From contig NZ_CP049362.1 in the NCBI RefSeq assembly GCF_019343455.1, forward strand, positions 2,232,001 through 2,296,000: DNA of 64,000 nt, written 5' to 3'. The DNA is from Alcaligenes ammonioxydans. Its GTDB lineage: Bacteria > Pseudomonadota > Gammaproteobacteria > Burkholderiales > Burkholderiaceae_B. A program made the position numbers and the translations under genes. The stretch's first letter is position 1. Each line of letters starts with the position of its first letter. Below the pieces are notes generated by a model that was not told where the DNA came from, did not search any database, and saw only the letters and a list, made by a program, of their open reading frames with translations. This document shows, piece after piece, positions 37,789-45,134 of this stretch.

Positions 37789-38170
37789 GGTCGCCCCTCT
37801 TTATTGCGCAAGGTTGGGCACTGCCGACGAAGCAGCGCCCACCCACACCCACGCTCCCATTCACATTCAAATTCACACTCACAACAGATCCTGAGCAAGA
37901 TTTATAAGGACATCCCCGCTAGATCTGCACGCCAACTTCTACAAAGACACAATGGCAACTGCTTGAATAAAACATCGACAAATGCTGCATCGGCCCCAGC
38001 AATCAATAATGCAGGTACCAGCCTGTGCGTTTTGTATGGTGAGCCATTACCAATGGCAGGTCAGTCAAAGCCCAGAACGCAGACACGAATAAACACACAT
38101 CGTGCCTGAGTCAGGTAGCTGAACATAATGCAGCATCTGCCCCCAACCGCAGCCGTAATACGCAGATTGT
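37789..38170. other. Intergenic region, 382 bases, with a CA/TC-rich tract
   Basis: It lies between the ends of the convergent nirJ and cysG genes. At about 37839-37886 the sequence is a degenerate CACCCA/CATTCA-type tract (period near six), which would encode HPHPRSHSHSN if read. I see no clear terminator, promoter or gene; the repeats are too irregular to be a CRISPR. Confidence 0.55.
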
Positions 38171-39151
38171 TTAAGCCAGTTCGCCCTGCACGCCATGGTG
38201 ACGCAACAGATCAAGCAAAGGCTGCACAGGCCACGATGCTTTCCAGGTGATCACAATACGCTCTCCGGGTGACCAGGAACGGCACAGCGGCGCCCAGAAA
38301 TCCTGATTCAACAAGGTTTCCTGCAAAACCACGCCCCCCTGATCCAAAGGCATCAGGCGGGCGTCGCGACGGGCCTTTTCGAGAATTGCGGGCAAGATAA
38401 GCGGCAAATATAAAACCCAGTCCGCCTGGTTCAATTTGCGCAACGCACGAAGGGTTAACAAATCCACTGCGTCCAAATCTGCAATCGGCAGTATGGTGAC
38501 CACAATAGTCTGAGGAGGCACCTCCTCCTTTAATGCCGTCTCAAAAGCCGTCCGTGCCTGCTCAGGCTTACCCTGGGCAAACAGATCGGGAATAGGACTA
38601 TCCAGAACAGAATCAAAAAACTGACGGCGCGTATGGGGCTCGGGAAAAGCCTGTTTGATCTCTGCTCGACGGCGAGCCAGCAGCCCCGCCAGTTGCCCTA
38701 GCGATTCGGGAAGCTCGCTTTCTATCCATTCACGGACCCGTCGAGCCAGAACAGGAGCCGAGCCGGCAGACGAAATCGCAATCATCAAGGGCGAGCGGTC
38801 CACCATGGCCGGCACCTGCACAGTCGAAAGCTCACCGTCATCGACCACATTGCAGGGCAAATGCAAGGCTTCGGCTGCCTGCGCCACGCTACGGTTTATC
38901 TCGCGCCGACCGGTGGCTGCGATGACCAGCCAGGCATGACGAATATGATCCGCCACAAAAGAGCTGAACAGACTGGTCAAGGCACCAGCTTGGGCGCTGG
39001 CCCGTAACCATGGGGTTTGCTCGGGCGCTACAACGGTAACTCGTGCCCCAGCACGCAGCAAAAGACGAACCTTGCGCTCAGCGACCGTCCCCCCACCGAC
39101 CACGACGACGACCTTGCCAGTCAGATTGAAGAACAAGGGAAACACATTCAT
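38171..39151 (-). CDS. cysG: Siroheme synthase N-domain (precorrin-2 dehydrogenase/ferrochelatase) with vestigial methyltransferase tail
   Basis: 326 residues, shorter than the about 460 of full CysG. Residues 1-205 are the Met8/CysG-A domain: KVVVVVGGGTVAERKVRLLLRAGA (NAD site) and VPAMVDRSPLMIAISSAGSAPVLARRVREWIES. It oxidises precorrin-2 to sirohydrochlorin and inserts iron, giving siroheme. Residues about 215-326 align with the SUMT start (VDLLTLRALRKLNQADWVLY) but the GAGPGD motif is replaced (LPIADLDAVD) and the rest of the methylase is missing. It would depend on NirE or another SUMT for precorrin-2. Read in the same direction as the cytochrome and nirS. Confidence 0.88.
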   Translation of the reverse strand: MNVFPLFFNLTGKVVVVVGGGTVAERKVRLLLRAGARVTVVAPEQTPWLRASAQAGALTSLFSSFVADHIRHAWLVIAATGRREINRSVAQAAEALHLPCNVVDDGELSTVQVPAMVDRSPLMIAISSAGSAPVLARRVREWIESELPESLGQLAGLLARRRAEIKQAFPEPHTRRQFFDSVLDSPIPDLFAQGKPEQARTAFETALKEEVPPQTIVVTILPIADLDAVDLLTLRALRKLNQADWVLYLPLILPAILEKARRDARLMPLDQGGVVLQETLLNQDFWAPLCRSWSPGERIVITWKASWPVQPLLDLLRHHGVQGELA

Positions 39152-39199
39152 GGCATCACATCCTTCAGGCGTCAGTGAACACTGACGCCCGGTTCATTG

Positions 39200-39544
39200 C
39201 TACTTCAGACTGGCAAAGTAAGCAGCCAGCTCATTGACCATTTCAGGGCTTAAGGGCTCAGCCATCGGACTCATGATAGGGTCATTGCGCTCTCGCGTTT
39301 TGAACTGCTGCAACTGTTTGACCAGATATTCCTCTTTTTGCCCAGCCAGGTTGGGATACAAGCCCACTGTACTGATTCCCTCTAGCCCATGACATGATGC
39401 ACACAGGGGCAGCATGGCAGAGGCCTGAGCCGACAATTGTGACTGCCCATGTGAACCTTGCAATCCGGCCGGCTCGTCCGCCGCCCTGGCTGCATTGACT
39501 GCCATCAGTCCAGCCAGGGCCAGACCCATCAAAAGCTGTTTCAT
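39200..39544 (-). CDS. Periplasmic c-type cytochrome, c553/c4-half type
   Basis: 114 residues from ATG 39544 with AAGGAA upstream. The signal peptide (1-22) ends NAARA. One heme site CASCH near residue 49, YPNLAGQKEEYLVKQLQQF and a probable Met ligand in MSPMAEPL, typical of c4 halves and c553. It lies 13 bases after the cd1 gene and may be its electron donor, as cytochrome c551 (NirM) is in Pseudomonas. Role inferred from position. Confidence 0.85.
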   Translation of the reverse strand: MKQLLMGLALAGLMAVNAARAADEPAGLQGSHGQSQLSAQASAMLPLCASCHGLEGISTVGLYPNLAGQKEEYLVKQLQQFKTRERNDPIMSPMAEPLSPEMVNELAAYFASLK

Positions 39545-39557
39545 GATGTTCCTTTGC

Positions 39558-41117
39558 TTAGAATTTTTGGGTTTCAGGCTGCCCGATGGTGAGCCAACGG
39601 GTGCGGGCACGCGAGAACACACCGGAGGGGCTTTCCATCTTGTGCTCGGCCACCAGCTCCAGACTGCGGCTGTCATAGATCTTCAGACGATCACCCCAAT
39701 AGCCAGAGCTGACGTACAGGTAATCACCCGTACGGTTGTAATTGGGAAAGAAGGCGTGACCGCCCACGTCCAGGGTTTTCACGACGGACAAGGTGTTTTT
39801 GTCGATCAGCTGAATCCAGGCGGCACGCTTGTCTTTGTCAATAATGTCGACCGCAACATACGGGGCATTGGGGTGAGCAGCCGGCGATTCGGTGGCGCCC
39901 GCCACCGGAATTTGTTTCACCACCGAAAAGTCTTTGGTATCCCAGACGGTGACCACAGAGCCCAGTTTGCAACTGCCCATATTGGTGCCGAAAGCCAGCA
40001 TACGCCCATTGACTTCCGTTACCGCTCCCGAACCGGCATGAGGCTGGCAGCCAGCCGGAATATCGCGCACCACTTTGTCGTCTTTCAAGTCGATGGCCAC
40101 ATACTTGTTGTCATCGTAAGAGGCAACCATGGAATAGCGCCCATCCGGGGTGAGGAAAGTATCGTGCAACATGCGCCCCACCTTGGCCAGTTTGGTCACG
40201 GGCATGTCGGGCTTGTCCGGGTCGATGATCCAGATCTGTCCTGCTTGCCGCAGCGTCAGTGCAAATTTGTTATTGATGCGACTGCCGATGATCGGACCGC
40301 CAGCGGATTTAATGAAATTGCCATCGGGGTCCTCGCCTTCCAGCGCGAGATATTTCACGGGCTCCAGGGTGTCGGCTTTCAAGATAACCATGCTGTTGGG
40401 CACGAATGAGCTCAGCGCCAGCCACTTACCATCCTTGGACAGTGCTATCCCGGTGCCCGTCAGACCAATCTTGGCCTGTCGCACAATCTGCAAGGTGTAC
40501 AGGTCGATTTTATAGACATGGCCATCATCACTTTTCAGATAGGCCCAGCGCTCATGACTGGGGCTGAACTCCATGATGTGGGGTGCTCCCACCGTCGCAA
40601 TTTCGCCCACTTTCTGGTTGTTCTGGCCATTGATGAAAACCGCACGGGCCTGATTGGCGCCGTCACCCCGACCGTAGCGTCCACGAGCCATGATGACCAT
40701 CAGATCGTAGACAGAGTCGATCTCGTAATTGGGCTTGTCGGGTAAGGTGGACTCATCGACCAACACCTTCACGCTGGCGCGGATCTGGTCCATCCCCCAG
40801 TGACGTTCCACCACAGGCTCATTTTTGATCAGCCTGGCCAGGGCACGGATATCCTCATCGGGCAAACGCCCCACGAAAGGCGGCATCAAGGTATCCGGGA
40901 TTCCGGTCATGATGGTGCCGCGCAAGGCAATCTCACTTTGAACGAGACGATCCCTGTGCAGACCCGGCGCAATGTATCCACCCCGGTCGGCTGCGTGACA
41001 GACCGCACAGTTCTCCTGAAACAGCTTGTCCACCCGCACTTGCTCTTGCGTCGGTTCCGCCAGTGCCGTGCTGACGGTGGCAGACAGGAAGGCCAGGGTC
41101 ATCATTTTTCTATACAT
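39558..41117 (-). CDS. nirS: Cytochrome cd1 protein, NirS-like nitrite reductase
   Basis: 519 residues from ATG 41117, preceded by GGAGG; the frame stays open to 41159. Signal peptide 1-20. N-terminal cytochrome c domain with CAVCH at 37-41. The d1 propeller follows: His180 (VGAPH) at the expected d1 iron ligand, and His318 (MLHD) and His360 (QPHAGSGA) at the positions of the two distal catalytic histidines of NirS. Both distal His are kept, which favours nitrite reductase over the dehydrogenase NirN. The C-terminus (SPSGVFSRARTRW) is unlike the NVYNT end of typical NirS and more like NirF. It reduces nitrite to nitric oxide in the periplasm if functional; an anammox/NirN-like assignment stays possible. 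Confidence 0.72.
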   Translation of the reverse strand: MYRKMMTLAFLSATVSTALAEPTQEQVRVDKLFQENCAVCHAADRGGYIAPGLHRDRLVQSEIALRGTIMTGIPDTLMPPFVGRLPDEDIRALARLIKNEPVVERHWGMDQIRASVKVLVDESTLPDKPNYEIDSVYDLMVIMARGRYGRGDGANQARAVFINGQNNQKVGEIATVGAPHIMEFSPSHERWAYLKSDDGHVYKIDLYTLQIVRQAKIGLTGTGIALSKDGKWLALSSFVPNSMVILKADTLEPVKYLALEGEDPDGNFIKSAGGPIIGSRINNKFALTLRQAGQIWIIDPDKPDMPVTKLAKVGRMLHDTFLTPDGRYSMVASYDDNKYVAIDLKDDKVVRDIPAGCQPHAGSGAVTEVNGRMLAFGTNMGSCKLGSVVTVWDTKDFSVVKQIPVAGATESPAAHPNAPYVAVDIIDKDKRAAWIQLIDKNTLSVVKTLDVGGHAFFPNYNRTGDYLYVSSGYWGDRLKIYDSRSLELVAEHKMESPSGVFSRARTRWLTIGQPETQKF

Positions 41118-41166
41118 TCCATTACCTCCAACATGTGACTTGCCAAGGGGCAAGGCCATTCAAACT

Positions 41167-41180
41167 ATAACGATTGTTAT
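41167..41180. repeat. Palindrome ATAAC-N4-GTTAT upstream of nirS
   Basis: Perfect 5-4-5 dyad at 50-63 bases before the nirS ATG, in an AT-rich promoter area. It has the spacing of a Crp/Fnr-family site but not the TTG/CAA ends, so it may be the target of another dimeric regulator. Confidence 0.4.
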
Positions 41181-41343
41181 TTTTTGATGAGAAGGTATGG
41201 ATACGGACCAAAGAATGGTGACGGTTTTTTTATATCGCAATTACAGTAAATTAAATACTCTTACCGAGATAAAAAAATCGCTGACGATGGGTAAGGTGAC
41301 AGATCAACAAAGCGGACAAATTTATCACGAACGAAACATCACA

Positions 41344-41357
41344 TTGAGCCAACTCAA
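41344..41357. promoter_or_regulatory. Possible Crp/Fnr-family (NnrR/DNR-like) box TTGAG-N4-CTCAA
   Basis: Perfect 14-base palindrome with the minimal TTG-N8-CAA pattern of NnrR/DNR sites. It is centred about 85 bases upstream of the MocR ATG and about 230 bases upstream of nirS. The fifth base of each arm (G/C) departs from the FNR T/A. Confidence 0.4.
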
Positions 41358-41435
41358 GTTAAAAGAGAGAGGGGTTACCTATAGTGGCTCAGCCTGGCTC
41401 GCTCTCGATGGTTTTGATTCCTTTCCAGTCCCACC

Positions 41436-42908
41436 ATGTTTTCTTTACCGATTACGCTCTCCCATACTCATAGCCCGCCCTACAAACGACAAATTGCCCG
41501 TCAAATCGAAAGCCTGATTTGTTCAGGGCGCTTGCAAGAAGGTAGTCGCCTGCCTTCGATTCAGCGGATGGCGTCTTTGCTTCAAGTGTCCAAAAATACC
41601 GTGATGGGTGCCTATGACCTGCTGATTGATTCCAATCTGATTCATAGCGAACCTAGCCGGGGGTTTTTCGTGGCCACCCCTACCCGTCATGGACGCAGTC
41701 GTCTGGCACCGGATTTTGTGTTGCAAACGGCGCATTGCTCACGCAGTCTGCGCACCAGCACCGCCCAGGCCAGCGGGGTTCATGTGCCCGCCCCCAGTCT
41801 GCCAGTTCGCTTCGATTTCAAGGTCGGACGGCCTTCTGCCCATGCTTTTCCACTGCGTCAGTTTATTCATCTGTCCAATCAGTTGCTGCGCTACGCCGGC
41901 TCAGCCATGGCGGAGTACCCGCCACCGGAAGGGCTATGGGGTTTACGTCTGCAGATTGCGGATTATCTGGCGGCCAGCAAGGGAATACTGGCCGACCCGG
42001 AACACATCATCATCACCGCAGGAACTCAGGAGTCACTCAGCCTGATTACGGCGCATTTCCTGGATGAGCATAGTTGTGCGGTGCATGAATCCCCCGGCTA
42101 TAACGGGTTCAGGCATCTGCTGGAACGGCATCGGGCACAAGGCATTCCAGTGCCGGTGGATGAGCAGGGTTTATGCACCGGCCACCTGCCCGACAGGCCC
42201 GTCCAACTGGCCTTTGTGACGCCATCGCACCAATACCCTTTGGGACATACATTGACGGTGCGGCGGCGTCAGGAACTGCTGGCCTGGGCCAGCACCAGTG
42301 GCGCATTGATCATCGAGGATGATTACGACGGAGACTTCTGTTACGGGCCGGCCTTGCCCGCAGCGCTCAAGGCCATGAGCCCGGGACAGGTCATTTACCT
42401 GGGCTCATTTTCCAAAACCCTGGGTCCCGGCTTGCGTTTGGCCTACATGGTCTGTCCGCCCCAGCTAAGCCAAGACTTTATCGCCCGCAAGGCGCTGCTC
42501 AACAACGGCTCCCCCTGGTTAACACAAGCTGTACTGGCACGCTTCTTTGATGAGTACGACTACCCACGTCACCTGCAGCACTTGCGCCGCCGCTATCTGG
42601 ACCAGCGCAATATCCTGCTCCAGGGCCTGAAGCACATATGGGGAAATACAGGTGTGATCAGCGGGCAGAATGCCGGCATGCATCTGGCCTTTCGTTTGCC
42701 ATCGCAAAGCCCGAACGCCGATCACCTGGCCTCGACCGCGCTTCACTATGGCATACGGCTTTACCCTCTGGCCCAGGCCGCCAGCCAGGAAGCAGACGGC
42801 ACCAAACCGCGCCATCTGCTATTTGGCTATGCCAATCTGGAGCCGGGAGAGCTGCAACAGGCGATGCAGCATCTTGCCCTGATACAGCCTAGGCTGAACC
42901 AGGACTAG
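41436..42908 (+). CDS. MocR-family transcriptional regulator (GntR HTH plus aminotransferase fold)
   Basis: 490 residues. The N-terminal GntR winged helix (about 10-80) has PYKRQIARQIESLICSGRLQEGSRLPSIQRMA. A fold-type I PLP domain follows: YPPPEGLWGLRLQIADYLAASKGI, IIEDDYDGDFCY (PLP pyridine Asp) and GSFSKTLGPGLRL with the PLP lysine. MocR proteins use PLP as effector and regulate, for example, PLP synthesis or amine catabolism. The neighbour transcribed divergently is nirS, and no transporter or aminotransferase partner is seen, so the target is unknown. Confidence 0.92.
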   Translation: MFSLPITLSHTHSPPYKRQIARQIESLICSGRLQEGSRLPSIQRMASLLQVSKNTVMGAYDLLIDSNLIHSEPSRGFFVATPTRHGRSRLAPDFVLQTAHCSRSLRTSTAQASGVHVPAPSLPVRFDFKVGRPSAHAFPLRQFIHLSNQLLRYAGSAMAEYPPPEGLWGLRLQIADYLAASKGILADPEHIIITAGTQESLSLITAHFLDEHSCAVHESPGYNGFRHLLERHRAQGIPVPVDEQGLCTGHLPDRPVQLAFVTPSHQYPLGHTLTVRRRQELLAWASTSGALIIEDDYDGDFCYGPALPAALKAMSPGQVIYLGSFSKTLGPGLRLAYMVCPPQLSQDFIARKALLNNGSPWLTQAVLARFFDEYDYPRHLQHLRRRYLDQRNILLQGLKHIWGNTGVISGQNAGMHLAFRLPSQSPNADHLASTALHYGIRLYPLAQAASQEADGTKPRHLLFGYANLEPGELQQAMQHLALIQPRLNQD

Positions 42909-42921
42909 ACAGAGCATGTAT

Positions 42922-44157
42922 TCAGGACTGAGCCAACGCTTGATCAAAGTCCGTGGTCAGATCGACAATTTCCTCGATGCCAACGGAGATACGCAACTGG
43001 TTATCAGCAATGCCCATCAAGGCGCGCTGCTCGGCCCCCATTTCATAATAGATGGTGTGCGCAACCGGCAATACCAGACTGCGGTTATCGCCCAGATGGG
43101 TAGCCAGCACAAAAACCTTCAGACGATTCAGAAAATCGAAGATTTCGATTTTGTCTTCCAGCACCACGCTCATCAGGCCTCCAAAGCGATTGCCGAACAA
43201 GTGGGCGGTGCGCTCATGCTGAGGATGGTCTTCCAGGCCAGGATAACGCACGTGTTTTACCTTGGGGTGAGCCTTCAGATGACGCGCCAGCGCCAGGGCG
43301 TTAGCGCAAATGCGTTCCATGCGCAAAGGCAGTGTTTCCGAACCCACAGCCAGACGATGGGCCACGTCAGACGACAAGGTGCCACCCATATCACGCAATC
43401 CCTTCTTACGGATCTGCACCAGCCCCCAGTTCTGGGGATTGCCGTTGCGATAGACCTGGGCAATGTTGGGATAGGTGGTCCAGTCAAACAAGCCCGTGTC
43501 GGTCACCATGCCACCCAAGGCATTGCCATGACCGCCGATGTGCTTGGACAGGGAATTGATCACCAACGAGGCCTTGAACTCCCGACCCGGCAACAAATAC
43601 GGCGAGGACAAAGTGGCATCCACCACGTACAAGAGGCCCTCGTCCTGGCACCATTGCCCCACCCCTTGCAGATCGGCCACCTGAGTGCCTGGGTTGGCAA
43701 TCGTTTCCAAAAAAACCATACGGGTGTTGGGCTGTCGTGCTGCCTGAACTTGCGCCAGATCCGTCGCATCCACCAGCGTGGTCTGCACACCCAGATCCCG
43801 CAAGGTGCCCAACAGACTATTGGTATTGCCAAACAAATATTTGCTGGCAATCAGGTGATCGCCCTGACGCAACAAGGTAAACAGGGTCGCCGTCAGCGCT
43901 GCCATTCCAGTGGCGAAACTCACGCTGCCCACGCCTTTTTCCATGCGTGTAATCTTGGCTTCCAAGGCCGCCGTTGTGGGTGTGCCCTGACGAGAATAGG
44001 TGAAGCCCGATTTGCCTTGAAAGACCGCGGCCAACTCACGTGCATCCTGAAAGCCAAACTCGGTCGATGGGTGCAATGGCTGATGAATAGCGCCGTACTG
44101 CGTGCCCAAGCGACGGTCAGAATGCAGGGTGGAGGTAATAAAGCCGTTTTCGTCCAT
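42922..44157 (-). CDS. Cys/Met metabolism PLP-dependent enzyme (cystathionine gamma-synthase family)
   Basis: 411 residues from ATG 44157; the frame extends to 44232 but into the structured leader. Fold-type I PLP enzyme with PLP lysine in INSLSKHIGGHGN, and FATGMAALTATLFTLL and YVVDATLSSPYL. The family covers cystathionine gamma-synthase/lyase, O-acylhomoserine sulfhydrylase and methionine gamma-lyase. The exact reaction cannot be chosen from sequence. It ends convergently with the MocR gene 13 bases away. Confidence 0.87.
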   Translation of the reverse strand: MDENGFITSTLHSDRRLGTQYGAIHQPLHPSTEFGFQDARELAAVFQGKSGFTYSRQGTPTTAALEAKITRMEKGVGSVSFATGMAALTATLFTLLRQGDHLIASKYLFGNTNSLLGTLRDLGVQTTLVDATDLAQVQAARQPNTRMVFLETIANPGTQVADLQGVGQWCQDEGLLYVVDATLSSPYLLPGREFKASLVINSLSKHIGGHGNALGGMVTDTGLFDWTTYPNIAQVYRNGNPQNWGLVQIRKKGLRDMGGTLSSDVAHRLAVGSETLPLRMERICANALALARHLKAHPKVKHVRYPGLEDHPQHERTAHLFGNRFGGLMSVVLEDKIEIFDFLNRLKVFVLATHLGDNRSLVLPVAHTIYYEMGAEQRALMGIADNQLRISVGIEEIVDLTTDFDQALAQS

Positions 44158-44189
44158 GATCGTTTCAAAGCCCAAAATGCAAGTACATC

Positions 44190-44224
44190 CCATCAACCTT
44201 GGTGGGCTTGCGCCCGGCTGATGG
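44190..44224 (-). other. Leader hairpin with GCAA tetraloop before the PLP-enzyme gene
   Basis: On the minus strand CCATCA (44219-44224 complement) pairs with TGATGG (44190-44195 complement), enclosing GGGC-GCAA-GCCC. It starts about 33 bases before the ATG, so it could affect translation. No known riboswitch is matched. Confidence 0.4.
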
Positions 44225-44248
44225 CCAATCACTTATTATCTGGTGAAG

Positions 44249-44275
44249 CAGCCGCTGAAAGCGGCTGTCTTTTAT
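44249..44275 (+). terminator. Possible intrinsic terminator, plus-strand orientation
   Basis: Stem CAGCCGC (44249-44255) with GCGGCTG (44261-44267), then TCTTTTAT on the plus strand. On the plus strand the nearest upstream gene ends far away, so its role is unclear. On the minus strand it lies between the rlmB stop and the PLP-enzyme start. Confidence 0.4.
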
Positions 44276-44315
44276 ACAAATAAGTAATTAAGTAAGTAAC
44301 AAGACTTAAAAGAAA

Positions 44316-45062
44316 TTAAGCCTGGCTACGTTGGCGTAACGTCTCGTACAAGCAAACCGCGCTGGCAACACTGACGTTCAGGCTCTCCACAGCCCCCATC
44401 ATGGGAATGGAGACCAGCTCATCGCAAGTCTCACGGGTCAGCCGACGCATACCCTCTCCCTCGGCCCCCATCACCCAGGCCATAGGCCGACGCGCATCTA
44501 CTTGATGAAAGGTATGACTTGCCTGGTCGCTGGTCCCCACCAGCCAGACGTCACGCTCGCGCAGCATGCGCATGGTACGAGCAAGATTGGTCACGGTAAT
44601 GTAGGGGGTGGACTCTGCCGCCCCACACGCGACACGCGACACGGTGGCATTCAGGCCCACGGCACGATCGCGAGGCGCAATCACGGCATGCGCACCCGCG
44701 GCATTGGCACTGCGCAGGCAGGCGCCCAGATTGTGAGGGTCAGTAACCCCATCCAAAATCAACAGGAACGGAACCTGGCCAGCCTCTTCAAGATCATCCA
44801 GCAATTCGTTGACATCAACCGCCAATTCCTGCTCGAGAGCCAAGGCCACCACACCTTGGTGGCGAGTGCCTTTGGCCAGACCATCAAGACGCTCGACGGG
44901 CACTGCCATGACTTTCAGGCCCGCCTGCTCAACCTGTTCGATAAAGGCCAACATCCGCTTGTCGCGCCGGGTCTGATCCACATACACCTCGCGCACCGTA
45001 GCGGCGCTATAACGAACCCGGGCAATAACGGCATGAAAACCGGCCAAAACCTGCTGAGCCAT
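44316..45062 (-). CDS. rlmB: 23S rRNA (guanosine-2'-O-)-methyltransferase RlmB
   Basis: 248 residues, SPOUT methyltransferase. An N-terminal substrate-binding domain is followed by the catalytic trefoil knot: [25 protein letters not shown] (motif 1 with Asn and Arg), [14 protein letters not shown] (motif 2) and [21 protein letters not shown] (motif 3). It 2'-O-methylates G2251 in 23S rRNA using SAM. Downstream of rnr, with which it is commonly adjacent in proteobacteria (rnr-rlmB). Confidence 0.95.
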   Translation of the reverse strand: MAQQVLAGFHAVIARVRYSAATVREVYVDQTRRDKRMLAFIEQVEQAGLKVMAVPVERLDGLAKGTRHQGVVALALEQELAVDVNELLDDLEEAGQVPFLLILDGVTDPHNLGACLRSANAAGAHAVIAPRDRAVGLNATVSRVACGAAESTPYITVTNLARTMRMLRERDVWLVGTSDQASHTFHQVDARRPMAWVMGAEGEGMRRLTRETCDELVSIPMMGAVESLNVSVASAVCLYETLRQRSQA

Positions 45063-45100
45063 AACAATCCTTGGAGGAAATAAATCAAAGCAAATAAAGA

Positions 45101-45122
45101 AAGCCGGGCAAAAGCCCGGCTT
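45101..45122 (-). terminator. Terminator between rnr and rlmB
   Basis: Stem of nine (AAGCCGGGC with GCCCGGCTT), loop AAAA; followed on the minus strand by TTTCTTTATTT. It lies 13 bases past the rnr stop and may set down rlmB expression relative to rnr. Confidence 0.8.
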
Positions 45123-45134
45123 GATATTGTACGC

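Larger units (their letters stand above)
41118..41435. other. Divergent intergenic region between nirS and the MocR gene, 318 bases
   Basis: AT-rich. It holds two exact 5-4-5 palindromes (41167-41180 and 41344-41357). A 106-codon plus frame beginning at 41197 runs into the MocR gene in another frame; it is not supported. Promoters for both genes should lie here. Confidence 0.6.

Noticed and set aside
37839..37886. CATTCA/CACCCA-rich tract as a possible CRISPR or repeat array
   Set aside because: Units are about six bases, irregular and without spacers; a simple low-complexity tract is the better reading.
41197..41517. A 106-codon frame ahead of the MocR gene
   Set aside because: It runs out of frame across the MocR start, has no domain, and the upstream part is AT-rich promoter sequence.
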